From the NCBI RefSeq assembly GCF_024138395.1, contig NZ_JAMYDU010000021.1:1-64000 (forward strand): a DNA stretch of 64,000 nucleotides, read 5' to 3'. Source of the stretch: Pseudomonas mandelii (GTDB taxonomy: Bacteria > Pseudomonadota > Gammaproteobacteria > Pseudomonadales > Pseudomonadaceae). The notes under the pieces are model-generated. The model was not told the DNA's origin, made no database searches, and was given only the letters and a program-made list of their open reading frames with translations. Made by a program: the position numbers and the translations under genes. Shown here one piece after another: positions 8,087 to 20,221 of this stretch (the stretch's first letter is position 1; each line of letters opens with the position of its first letter).

Positions 8087-11032
8087 TCAGGCCTTCAAGC
8101 CGGCCTTGATCAGCAGGCTTGACGGGTCGATCGCATCAATTTGTCGTGGGTCGAGAAAACGCTTGGCGTACTGCAAGTAGACTTCGTCGTTGATGAACAG
8201 CCCGAACAACTCAGCGTCAATGTGGGCGTCACGGCACATGGTGGCCATGATGCCCAGCGCTTCGCTCAAGGACTTGGCTTTCTTGTAGGGGCGATCGGCG
8301 GCGGTCAGCGCTTCGAAAATATCGGCAATCGCCATCATCCGCGCCGGCAAGCTCATGTCTTCGCGCTTCAACCGTTTGGGATAACCGGTGCCGTCCATTT
8401 TTTCGTGATGGCCGCCGGCAATCTCCGCGACATTATTGAGGTGGCCGGGGAAGGGCAGGTGACTGAGCATCAGAATCGTCTGCACCATGTGGTGGTTGAT
8501 GATGTAACGCTCCTCGCGGGTCAGGGTGCCTCGGGTGATGCTCAGGTTGTAGAGTTCGCCCCGGTTGTACTTGTAGCGTGGCACGTCGAGCTTGAACCCC
8601 CACGGATTGTCAGCCGGGATCAGCTCACTGTCGGCGCGTTCGATCAGGTGTTCGGGTTTATCCGCCAGCAGCGGCTCGCTGACCGGCAGGATCGGCGCCG
8701 GCGTCCGGGCCTGACGACGGTTCTCTTCCCACGAAACCCCCAGTCGATCATCCAGGGTTCGGGTCCAGGTGCGTTGGGCGATGGTGTTCAGGCGTTGCAG
8801 ATCGGCCTCGGCCATGGCCTCACTGCCAAGGTTGCAGCGGGCGATGAACGCAAAATCATCATCCAGCGCCGTGAGATTCGCGTTGCGTAATTGCGTCAGA
8901 TGCTGCTCGTCACCTCCCAAGGCGATGGCCTGCCAATAGTTGATCCAGGCATCGCGCTTGAGCACTTCGAAGCGGGTGCGGATTTCGTGGATGCGGTCGT
9001 TCAGGGTCTCAAGCTTCGTGGCTTTGTCGACCACGTATTCAGGCGTGGTGATCTTGCCGCAATCATGCAGCCAGGCAGCGATGTGCAGGGCTTCCCACTC
9101 ATCGTCGGTGGGCTGATAGCTGCTGAAGGCCGGATCCTGACTGGCCGCGGCCGCCTGTGCCAGCATCAGCGTCAGTGCCGGCACCCGCTGGCAGTGCCCG
9201 CCGGTATAAGGACTCTTGGCATCGATCGCGCCAGCCAGCAGGTGAATAAAAGAGTCCAGCAATTGCTTCTGCTTGGCTTGCAGGCGCTGACTTTCGATAC
9301 TCACGGCCGCTGCACCGGAAACCGCCTGGAGAAATGCGATGCGATCCGGGCGAAGTTTTTCCAGGTCGTCTTGCGTGCCGCTGTCGGTCAGCAGCAGGAC
9401 CAGCAGGCCGACGGTTTCGTTATGACGGTTGTGCAGCCGAATACCGATCAGATGAACCCGTGGGCATTCCAGTGCGAGCAAAACCTTCTGCAAGTCCGCC
9501 GCCTCGTCGAAACCCAGGCTGGTGACGACATTGTTGGCGCTCGACAATTTCTGCATCCATCGAGGGCTCTGCGGATCCTGAGGTGTGTGTCCTTGAATGG
9601 CGAATGACGACAAAGCCTGTGAGCTGCCGTTGATGACCAGCGCATGAGGCTCCACGCGATCGTCATCATTTTCCCGCAGATAAAGCAGACCGGCCTGGGC
9701 CTGGCCGATCTTCACGGTTTCAAACAACACCCGTTGCAGCAGCGGGGCGAAACGGGTCTCGGCGCTCAGGCTGTCGGTGATCTGGAAAAAACTCGCCAAG
9801 GTGTCTTTCATGCGCGCCATCGACACGCTCAATTGGTCGACTTCAAGCACTGGCGAGCGACGGGAGGCTGGAAAATTGAAATCGAAACTACGAATCGCAT
9901 CGGCTTCCTGCACCAGGGCGCGCAAGGGTTTGACCAGGATTCTCGAGGTCAGCCAACCCATCGGCAGGCACAACAACAGCGTCGCCAGGGTAATCAACGC
10001 GCCTTGCCAGCGCATGCGGTAGGCATCGACGAGCAGTTCGTCCTCCGGCACCAGTAGCGCCAGTTGCAGTCCCTGCGGGCCACCCTCCTGGATGCTGCTG
10101 CGCGCCACGATCCATTGACGACCTGCGACGTTCAACCGTTTGACCTCGGGTGGACTGCTGAGCAGAGCCGCGAGCGTGGGGTTCAGGTCGGCGGCTTTGG
10201 TCAGCCGGGCGGTCTGGTCGTCGACGATCAGTTTGCTGCTGTCGGGGTAGGCGATGGCATTACCCTGGGCATCGAACAGCACAATTTCGGTACTGGGGGT
10301 CACCACATGTTCGGCCAGGGTCGCCGACAGTTCAGCCAGCGTAAGGTCGGCCCCCATCACCGCCTGCTCGCCACTGCGTCGGGCCAGTGTGGTGCCGACG
10401 TTGTGGGTGGAGAAAAAAAGGTAGGGCTCGGTGGTGATCTGATCGTGGTTGCCGAGGGCGCTGGAGAACCAGGCGCGGGTGCGGGGATCGTAGGTATCGT
10501 CGGGGTTGTCCTGATGGCTGATGAGGGCCAGGTTCTGATCGAAAAACAATGATTGGGAGCGGATCTGGCCGCTGCTTGAGTGTTCGATGCTCCACACCTC
10601 ATACGCCGCCGTGTCCGGTGCCTTGAGCAAGGTTTTCAGCGCGGCGGTACGCAGTGGACGAACCATGAAGAAGTCGCCATTGCCGTAGCCCAGGTACAGC
10701 GAGGCCAGAACGGGGTTGTCCTTGAGCGATTGGCTGAAGGGCTTGAGCAACGCCAGGCGATGCTCAAGATCGGCCGCCTCGGTCGCCGGATTGTCCGCCA
10801 GCAGGCTCAGCAAATGACGAATCGGCTGATAGGTGCGATGCAGGTCCAGACGAACATCCTGCTCGATGCGGTTGAAGAGCTTTTCGCTGCTGGAAAGAAT
10901 GATCTGGGTGGTTTGCCGATAATTGAAAATGCCCAGTACCACCCCGGTCAGTAACAACAGGAAGGTGAACATCACGCTGATATGGATGTGCAGAGGGAAC
11001 CGGCGTTGCTCCGGGCGCAGTGGGCTGGACAT
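8087..11032 (-). CDS. Membrane HD-GYP protein with Cache-type sensor and split HD core
   Basis: Putative c-di-GMP phosphodiesterase of 981 residues. TM1 (about 20-40) is followed by a large periplasmic double-Cache-like region with FYDPRTRAWF-type motif (YDPRTRAWFSSAL), TM2 near 345-365, HAMP, a GAF-like domain (about 420-590), then the HD-GYP region. The metal motif LHDCGKITTPE has His656 and the HHEKMDGTGYP signature starts at His875. In ordinary HD-GYP domains these lie some 60-65 residues apart, so about 155 residues are inserted. The canonical thread resumes at GTLTREERYIINHH. I chose the ATG preceded by GGAGAAAG over one five codons upstream. The signature residues are present, so activity is plausible. 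Confidence 0.88.
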   Translation of the reverse strand: MSSPLRPEQRRFPLHIHISVMFTFLLLLTGVVLGIFNYRQTTQIILSSSEKLFNRIEQDVRLDLHRTYQPIRHLLSLLADNPATEAADLEHRLALLKPFSQSLKDNPVLASLYLGYGNGDFFMVRPLRTAALKTLLKAPDTAAYEVWSIEHSSSGQIRSQSLFFDQNLALISHQDNPDDTYDPRTRAWFSSALGNHDQITTEPYLFFSTHNVGTTLARRSGEQAVMGADLTLAELSATLAEHVVTPSTEIVLFDAQGNAIAYPDSSKLIVDDQTARLTKAADLNPTLAALLSSPPEVKRLNVAGRQWIVARSSIQEGGPQGLQLALLVPEDELLVDAYRMRWQGALITLATLLLCLPMGWLTSRILVKPLRALVQEADAIRSFDFNFPASRRSPVLEVDQLSVSMARMKDTLASFFQITDSLSAETRFAPLLQRVLFETVKIGQAQAGLLYLRENDDDRVEPHALVINGSSQALSSFAIQGHTPQDPQSPRWMQKLSSANNVVTSLGFDEAADLQKVLLALECPRVHLIGIRLHNRHNETVGLLVLLLTDSGTQDDLEKLRPDRIAFLQAVSGAAAVSIESQRLQAKQKQLLDSFIHLLAGAIDAKSPYTGGHCQRVPALTLMLAQAAAASQDPAFSSYQPTDDEWEALHIAAWLHDCGKITTPEYVVDKATKLETLNDRIHEIRTRFEVLKRDAWINYWQAIALGGDEQHLTQLRNANLTALDDDFAFIARCNLGSEAMAEADLQRLNTIAQRTWTRTLDDRLGVSWEENRRQARTPAPILPVSEPLLADKPEHLIERADSELIPADNPWGFKLDVPRYKYNRGELYNLSITRGTLTREERYIINHHMVQTILMLSHLPFPGHLNNVAEIAGGHHEKMDGTGYPKRLKREDMSLPARMMAIADIFEALTAADRPYKKAKSLSEALGIMATMCRDAHIDAELFGLFINDEVYLQYAKRFLDPRQIDAIDPSSLLIKAGLKA

Positions 11033-11081
11033 TGCAGCTTTCTCCATGATGATTAACTCACTGCTCAGCCTTCAAGCATAG

Positions 11082-14734
<3,653 letters not shown>

Positions 14735-14738
<4 letters not shown>

Positions 14739-15361
14739 ACTAATGCGTTACGTTTTGCCATATCGATGAGTTCAACCAGGGATTTGGCTTTGAGTTTTTG
14801 CATGAGTCGTTTTTTATAGGTGCTGACCGTTTTGTTGCTAAGAAACATGCCCTTGGCAATTTCTTTATTGGTGCGACCTTGGGCGAAAAGTTGTAATACC
14901 ATCAACTCCCGATCGTTAACGGATTTGAACAATTCCAGATCGGCCCAGCGTGCGTCGTCTCGACGAACAGGGTTCAAGGCTTGACTGGGGAAATAGTTGT
15001 AACCTGACAAGACTGCTTTGATCGCACTCATCAGTTCACTAAGTTCTTCCTGTTTGCATACATATCCCGATGCACCGGACTGCATGCAGCGAATACCAAA
15101 AAGTGTCGGGCACTGTGCCGTCAATACCAGTGTTTTGAGTGGTGTACTCATGGCGTTGAAACGGGAAAGAACTTCCAGTCCATCCAGTTTGGGAATGCTG
15201 ATGTCGAGGATGATCAGGTCAGGCATGCATTCGCGGACCATCTGCATTGCATCGACCCCATTGTCAGTTTCGCCGACGACTTTGTAACCTTCATGTTCCA
15301 GCAGCATTCGAACGGCGAGGCGAATGACAGGGTGATCGTCGATAATAAAAACGGAGTTCAT
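14735..15361 (-). CDS. LuxR/NarL-type response regulator (BvgA/RocA-like)
   Basis: Response regulator of 208 residues with a receiver (FIIDDHPVIRLAVRMLL, phosphoacceptor Asp53 in LILDISIPKLDG) and a C-terminal LuxR helix-turn-helix (NKEIAKGMFLSNKTVSTYKK). The chosen ATG has GGGAT upstream; the open frame extends 12 codons further without family character. The stop overlaps the sensor gene start by 4 nt, so this pair forms a two-gene operon with the regulator first. The architecture and order fit RocA/EvgA-type regulators. Targets cannot be read from the sequence; Roc systems are known to control fimbriae and biofilm genes in P. aeruginosa. Confidence 0.9.
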
Positions 15362-15617
15362 AATCAAATCCCATACGTGCACAAATAAAGCGCGCACCTT
15401 AGCTCAGATAGTTGAGGGGCCGCATGAACCGAGGTCGCTGTAGCGGCAATATAGGAAAAGTCCTACAAATGAAGAAGAATAGGACTACGTATCAACTAGG
15501 TTTTGCATGAGGAAGGGCAAAAGTTCGATCGGGATAGTCAAGAGATCGAAAGCATTGAGTTAGAGATGTTAATTGATGTTTTGATGATGGCTTTAGTGTG
15601 TTTGGTTTTTTTGCGCT

Positions 15618-16022
15618 TTATGGAGAGGACAAGGTCAACAAGTTTCTGAAGTCTGATTGTTTCAATGGCTTGATCAAGTAACCGAGCAAGGGTAGATCAT
15701 GGTGGCAAGCCATTATTTTAAGTTCGTCCAGTTCGACGGATGTCAGGCTGCTCAGAAGTATTGCCTGTCTGATCATCCCCCGCTGACTGGCGTATGCAAT
15801 CAAGTCGAGACCTGGAAGGTCGGGCAGGCATTGGTCGCACAGAAGAATATCGAACGGTTGTGCAGCCTTGAGCATGTGTTGCAAGGCACCTTCGGCACTG
15901 TCGGTGGCAGTCAATTGAGTGAAGCCATAACTCTCGAGCAGGTATTGGGTCGCTCGTAGTTGAAAAGGATGATCTTCCACCAGCAAGATGCGCCAATCAT
16001 GTTTGAACATAGGAATTTTCAT
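15618..16022 (-). CDS. Stand-alone receiver protein, RocR-like
   Basis: Single receiver domain of 134 residues with no output domain. ILLVEDHPFQLRATQYLL holds the acidic pair, ILLCDQCLPDLPG the phosphoacceptor Asp63, ILLSSL the switch serine and GYLIKPLKQ the conserved lysine, so it should accept phosphate. From memory, the pattern resembles the receiver of RocR (LEDEPFQ..., ILSSE..., LGKP), a protein that normally continues into an EAL domain. Here the frame stops just after the receiver and the next 250 nt are AT-rich and non-coding. It lies upstream of the RocA/RocS-like pair on the same strand. It could act as a phosphate sink or competitor for the Hpt of the sensor. Confidence 0.82.
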   Translation of the reverse strand: MKIPMFKHDWRILLVEDHPFQLRATQYLLESYGFTQLTATDSAEGALQHMLKAAQPFDILLCDQCLPDLPGLDLIAYASQRGMIRQAILLSSLTSVELDELKIMACHHDLPLLGYLIKPLKQSDFRNLLTLSSP

Positions 16023-16148
16023 GCTTCATCTGTCGAGCATTGGGATTTTGATTGTTTCGCGATATGGCCGAACAATCGATCAGTCAGCTCTGCGCAAGGT
16101 GTAGGGCGATTCTGTCAACGTTGAAATACAAATGAACATCGAGTCATT

Positions 16149-16179
16149 CGATCAGCCGCTCAGGCGACGCGGCTGATCG
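16149..16179 (-). terminator. Hairpin after dgt
   Basis: Perfect 11-bp inverted repeat (CGATCAGCCGC / GCGGCTGATCG) with a 9-nt loop directly past the dgt stop codon. There is no clear T-run after it, so termination strength is uncertain. Confidence 0.55.
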
Positions 16180-16187
16180 ATACGCTT

Positions 16188-17519
16188 TTATCTGTGGCTT
16201 GAACGACCGGTCATTTCCAGCGCCATTTCACCGGCATAGCTGTCGGTCATGCCAGCGATGAAATCAATCATGCGCAAGAAAGAGGTATGCAATGGGCCAT
16301 GAGGATCGGGCGCATTGTTGCCCAAGAGGTCGAGTATGCGGCGGTGCTTGAAGGATGGCGTACGGCCGTTGTGTTGCTCCAGTGCCGCGCCGCAAAACGC
16401 GTTGAGCAGGATTTCCAGGGTAGTGTAGGCACCGATTTCGTGGAGCGTCTTGCGCTTGTCCTGGAAGATTTTTTTGCGTGCCATGTCCTTGGCATTCAAG
16501 ACGCAGCGTTTGGCCGGGCCATGCATGTGTTCCACCAGGTCGCCAGGCAGCGTGCCCGCCAGCAGCGCATCCTGTTGCTCGACGAAGGCTCGGGCAGCCG
16601 CGTTAGTCAGGTGTTCGATGGCTTTGCCCCGCAGGATCGCCAGTTTGCGCCGACGTGAATCCTGTGGACCGAGTTGACGATAGGTTTCCGGGAGATCGTC
16701 GCCTACCAGGTCCAGCAGCAGGGACTCGACTTCGGCGTATTCCAACAGCTCCATCTCCAGGCCATCTTCCAGATCGATCAGCGCGTAGCAGATGTCGTCG
16801 GCGGCCTCCATCAGGTACACCAGTGGATGGCGCGCCCAGCGCTGTTCGTCCAGTTGGGGCAGACCGAGTTTGTGAGCGATCTGTTCCAGCAGCGGCAGTT
16901 CGCTCTGATAACAGCCAAACTTGTGCTTCTTGTAACCCAGTGAGTCGGCGTGCCGAGCAGTCCACGGGTATTTCAGGTAAGTGCCCAGCGTGGCGTAGGT
17001 GAGCCGGGTCCCCCCTTCGAACTGGTGGTATTCAAGCTGGGTAAGCACCCGGAAACCTTGGGCATTGCCTTCGAAATTGAGGAAGTCATTGCGTTCGGTT
17101 TCGCTCATCGCATCCAGCCAGCCACGGCCTGCGGCCTGCTGAAACCAGTGGCGAATAGCGTCTTCACCGGAATGACCGAAGGGTGGATTACCGATGTCAT
17201 GGGCCAGGCAAGCCGATTGCACCACCATGCCCAGGTCGCTCGGTTCGCACCAGTCGGGCAGGGCGCTACGGATGGTTTCACCGACGCGCATGCCCAACGA
17301 ACGACCGACGCAGCTGACCTCAAGCGAGTGGGTCAGGCGCGTATGGATGTGGTCGTTGCTGGAGACCGGATGGACTTGGGTCTTGCGCCCGAGACGGCGA
17401 AACGCGCCCGAGAAAATGATGCGGTCGTGGTCTTTATGGAAAGGGCTGCGGCCGAGTTCTTCCGGGCTGTGCACAGGCTTTCCAAGGCGTTCGCGGGTAA
17501 GCAGGGTTTGCCAATCCAA
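16188..17519 (-). CDS. dgt: dGTP triphosphohydrolase-like protein (Dgt)
   Basis: HD-superfamily nucleotidase of 443 residues that hydrolyses dGTP (and in this subtype often other dNTPs) to nucleoside and tripolyphosphate. The visible metal and substrate motifs are FRRLGRKTQVHP, RLTHSLEVS and CLAHDIGNPPFGHSGEDA, with the later conserved LMEAADDICYALIDLEDG. The length matches the type-2 dGTPase-like family. It lies 67 nt downstream of the EAL gene on the same strand and may be co-transcribed with it. The protein looks complete; which dNTP is preferred cannot be told from sequence. Confidence 0.93.
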   Translation of the reverse strand: MDWQTLLTRERLGKPVHSPEELGRSPFHKDHDRIIFSGAFRRLGRKTQVHPVSSNDHIHTRLTHSLEVSCVGRSLGMRVGETIRSALPDWCEPSDLGMVVQSACLAHDIGNPPFGHSGEDAIRHWFQQAAGRGWLDAMSETERNDFLNFEGNAQGFRVLTQLEYHQFEGGTRLTYATLGTYLKYPWTARHADSLGYKKHKFGCYQSELPLLEQIAHKLGLPQLDEQRWARHPLVYLMEAADDICYALIDLEDGLEMELLEYAEVESLLLDLVGDDLPETYRQLGPQDSRRRKLAILRGKAIEHLTNAAARAFVEQQDALLAGTLPGDLVEHMHGPAKRCVLNAKDMARKKIFQDKRKTLHEIGAYTTLEILLNAFCGAALEQHNGRTPSFKHRRILDLLGNNAPDPHGPLHTSFLRMIDFIAGMTDSYAGEMALEMTGRSSHR

Positions 17520-17586
17520 GGCTGGTTTCTCCGTCAGGTGACTGATCCCCTAGCTTCCCGGTTCACGCCGGTCCCTGCAAGAAGAA

Positions 17587-18750
17587 CTACAACCCTGCGG
17601 CATCGATATCGATGAGCAGCAACCGCTCGCCGTTATCGAAGAATTGCCCGGCGGTGAGGCAGTACTGATTGCTGGTGGCGTCGCGGTAAGTGTTGGAAAG
17701 CGTTAGTCGGCGCTCATCCCAACCCTCGGCCAGCAAATGATAAAAGTAGGGGCGCCAAGACCAGTTATGGCCCAGGTAGCGGTTATCCGCCTCCCAGCCG
17801 TTGTTGCGCCATTCCAGATTGGGGGTCAGCTGCGTGCCGTGGCGGTCGCATTGATAAAAACGCAACAGCCAGGGAAACGCTTCCAGTTGCGGCAAGGTGC
17901 TGAGGGGCGCGCTGGCTTGAGCCCAGGCCTGCAGGATGGTCATCAGTTCGCTGAGTTGCTGGCGCAGGATCATCAGGCGCGCGCGCTCAGCCAGTTTTTG
18001 CTGAACATAACGCTGGCGCAGTTGTGCGAAGCGCTCGACAAAGGCCTCTGTGGTGAAGAAATCAGCTTGCGCACGGGCGAACAGAAAGCCCTGTACATAG
18101 CGCGAGCCACACTCCAGGGCAAAATTTAGTTGAGCTTCGGTTTCCACGCCCTCGGCGATAATCCAGCAGCCGGTTTTTTCCGCCATTTGCGCCAGCGCCT
18201 TCACCACGTCGCTGCTGGGGCCACCCAATGCGGCGGCCTGGAACAGCCGCATGTCGAGCTTTAGAATGTCCGGTTGCAGGGCCAGCACGCGATCGAGCTG
18301 AGAGTAACCGGCACCGAAATCATCGATGGCGATCCGCGCCCCGGCTTGTCGATAACGGGCCACGACTTCGGCCAGACGCTGGCTGTCGCCACCCAATTCG
18401 GTGATCTCGAAGACGATTCGTTGCGCGTCGACGCCATGCCTGCTCAGCTGCTTGAGGCTCGGCAGTACCTGGTCCCGGCGCAAGCGGTTGATCCAGCGGG
18501 GCGATATGTTCAAGCTGAGAAACCAGTCCGGGGGCGCTTCATGCAGACGGCTCAGGGCATTATCGCGAATCTGGCGATCGAGACGACGCAGGGCGATAGC
18601 GGGCGTTCGCGGGTCGGCGAACAACGGCCCTACCGAGGTCAATTGGCCGTCGGCCTGACGCAGTCGACCTAGCGCTTCGACGCCAGCGATGCGGCCCGTG
18701 GCGGTATCGATGAACGGTTGAAAGCAGGCGAGCGGTTGCCCGTCGATCAC
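17587..18750 (-). CDS. EAL-domain c-di-GMP phosphodiesterase with YkuI-like C-terminus
   Basis: Cytosolic 387-residue protein with an N-terminal EAL domain starting almost at residue 1. The catalytic set is intact: EALGRL, LSLNISP, VFEITELGG, AIDDFGAGYSQLDR, ILKLDM, AEGVETEAQL and VQGFLFA. A helical linker (about 240-275) leads to a C-terminal domain (about 290-385, LLRFYQCDRHG to LLLIDIDAAG) resembling the PAS/Cache-like domain of YkuI. No transmembrane segment is seen. It is transcribed toward dgt. With the HD-GYP protein 7 kb away, two predicted c-di-GMP hydrolases flank the Roc/Bvg-like system. Confidence 0.92.
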   Translation of the reverse strand: MIDGQPLACFQPFIDTATGRIAGVEALGRLRQADGQLTSVGPLFADPRTPAIALRRLDRQIRDNALSRLHEAPPDWFLSLNISPRWINRLRRDQVLPSLKQLSRHGVDAQRIVFEITELGGDSQRLAEVVARYRQAGARIAIDDFGAGYSQLDRVLALQPDILKLDMRLFQAAALGGPSSDVVKALAQMAEKTGCWIIAEGVETEAQLNFALECGSRYVQGFLFARAQADFFTTEAFVERFAQLRQRYVQQKLAERARLMILRQQLSELMTILQAWAQASAPLSTLPQLEAFPWLLRFYQCDRHGTQLTPNLEWRNNGWEADNRYLGHNWSWRPYFYHLLAEGWDERRLTLSNTYRDATSNQYCLTAGQFFDNGERLLLIDIDAAGL

Positions 18751-18874
18751 GGGACCTCCTTAGTGAGGTTTTGTTCTGGGTAAACCTGGACATCAGGCAG
18801 GCACACAGGATCAACCTCTCGACAAAAGAGGTTAATCCCGGTGGTATTGCAAGAATGCAGCCAAACAGGACTGA

Positions 18875-19213
18875 TTAGTGTTTGCGCGAGTTCTGCATGA
18901 TCAGCTTGATCAGGGGCCCCAGCGTGACACCCAACCGAGCCAGCCGAGTCAGGCTGCCGATGCCGCCACCCTTGGCACCCTTGCCGGTCAGAAAGCCCAA
19001 CCCGATCACGGCCGCGATGCCCCAGAGCGGGGCGTGTTTGATGCCGAGACCGTCTTGCAGGTTTTGCGTCATGCCACGCACCCGTTGCAGGGGATGCAGC
19101 AGGTGTTGGGATTCGTGGCGAATTTCCTGGCGATGCATTTCCATGCGCAGGCGAATCAGCGCCTTGCGCATTTCCGTGCGCGAACTGTTGCGGGGAAGTT
19201 CAGACATGCTCAT
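18875..19213 (-). CDS. Small membrane-anchored protein, YqjK-position
   Basis: Protein of 112 residues, third in an operon after YqjD- and YqjE-like genes, in the position of E. coli yqjK. The N-terminal half is a basic, charged helix (MRKALIRLRMEMHRQEIRHE), followed by a short hydrophobic stretch (about 65-80, IAAVIGLGFLTGKGAKGGG) and a second one near the C-terminus. I do not recognise an enzymatic motif. Its ATG overlaps the YqjE-like stop by 4 nt, so translation is coupled. A role with YqjD/YqjE at the inner membrane is inferred only from position. Confidence 0.75.
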   Translation of the reverse strand: MSMSELPRNSSRTEMRKALIRLRMEMHRQEIRHESQHLLHPLQRVRGMTQNLQDGLGIKHAPLWGIAAVIGLGFLTGKGAKGGGIGSLTRLARLGVTLGPLIKLIMQNSRKH

Positions 19214-19599
19214 GGCAACAGACGCTCCCGATCATTGGCCAACTCTTCCAGGGTGCCGTGGAAGGGCGAGGACTCATCGAAAATCGCTGCTCTCAAGCGC
19301 ATCGCACAGAACGACGCGGCAAGGGTATAGAACACACAGAGCCCGATGATTGCGGCCAAGCGATAGGTGTCCCAAAACAGGATCAACACCAGCGTCGACA
19401 ACCCCACCAGCAACAACAAGGCAAAGACCAGCGTCAGGCCTGCGAACAGCAGCAGGCTCACGGTGCGTGCTTTTTGTTCCTGCAATTCAATGCCAAACAG
19501 TTCGACATGACTGTGCAGCAGTCCAAGAAACGCAGCACCGAGGCGCCGCGGTGATGAGCCGGTGCCCGTCGCGGACGGGCCGGATTCGCCGATCGCCAT
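19210..19599 (-). CDS. yqjE: YqjE-like inner-membrane protein (phage-holin-like family)
   Basis: Protein of 129 residues with two adjacent hydrophobic segments (about 48-72 and 78-98) and an amphipathic N-terminal helix (AFLGLLHSHVELFGIELQEQ), the pattern of YqjE / holin superfamily III proteins. It starts 1 nt after the stop of the YqjD-like gene and overlaps the next gene by 4 nt, so the three form one operon. E. coli YqjE is an inner-membrane protein of unclear function; despite the family name there is no phage context here. Confidence 0.85.
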   Translation of the reverse strand: MAIGESGPSATGTGSSPRRLGAAFLGLLHSHVELFGIELQEQKARTVSLLLFAGLTLVFALLLLVGLSTLVLILFWDTYRLAAIIGLCVFYTLAASFCAMRLRAAIFDESSPFHGTLEELANDRERLLP

Positions 19600-19600
19600 A

Positions 19601-19915
19601 TTAGCGCCGAGTGGCCAGCAGGCCGATCAGGAAGCCCACGCCAGCCGCGATTCCGACCGATTGCCATGGATTGGCCTGGACGTAATCTTCGGTGGCGGTG
19701 ACAGCAGCTTTGCCGCGCTCGCGCACAGAGTCTTCGGTCAATCTCAGGGTTTCCCGCGCGCGCAGCAGACTGTCATGGATCTGCTGGCGTAACTCATCGG
19801 CTTGATCGCCAGCCAGGGATTTGGTGTGTTCCAGCAACCTTTCGGTGTCGGTAACCAGCGTCTGAAAATCTTCCATCAGAACTTCTTGAGCAGTCTTTGC
19901 TGTGGTGCGTGCCAT
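19601..19915 (-). CDS. YqjD/ElaB-family (DUF883) ribosome-associated membrane protein
   Basis: Protein of 104 residues: a long amphipathic helix (about 10-75) ending in a C-terminal transmembrane segment (VGIAAGVGFLIGLLATRR), the standard DUF883 layout. The conserved NPWQSVGIAAGVGFL stretch is diagnostic. E. coli YqjD tethers ribosomes to the membrane in stationary phase. I start at the ATG preceded by GGAG at 7 nt; the longer frame upstream lacks a ribosome binding site. It is the first gene of a yqjD-yqjE-yqjK-like operon. Confidence 0.92.
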   Translation of the reverse strand: MARTTAKTAQEVLMEDFQTLVTDTERLLEHTKSLAGDQADELRQQIHDSLLRARETLRLTEDSVRERGKAAVTATEDYVQANPWQSVGIAAGVGFLIGLLATRR

Positions 19916-20221
19916 TGGTGATCTCCGTGAGTGGCTTGTGAAGCGTTCGAGTATGAGCCTTGCGTGAAGGTTCAGTACAAATGACTGGTACAACTTTTGC
20001 TATGTCGTGGTGCGTCAGCCTGCGCCATTGCGCTGTTGGCGGGCATGATTTCAGGAAAACCTTAACTCAAATAATCAAAACTCGCGCAAAGGCTTCGTTC
20101 CTGTGCGCCAAAGCGGTTCATCCGGATCAGCGCTTCAGTCTGGATGAGCTGCAACTTGGTGCGCCGGCCATCTACGCGAACTGCTTTGGTGCTTTTTTTC
20201 AGCCTTCAGGTCTGCCAATCC

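Noticed and set aside
15362..15617. Remnant of an EAL domain after the lone receiver
   Set aside because: The 256-nt AT-rich gap shows no EAL, LSLNIS or DDFGAGY-like pieces in any frame I could read.
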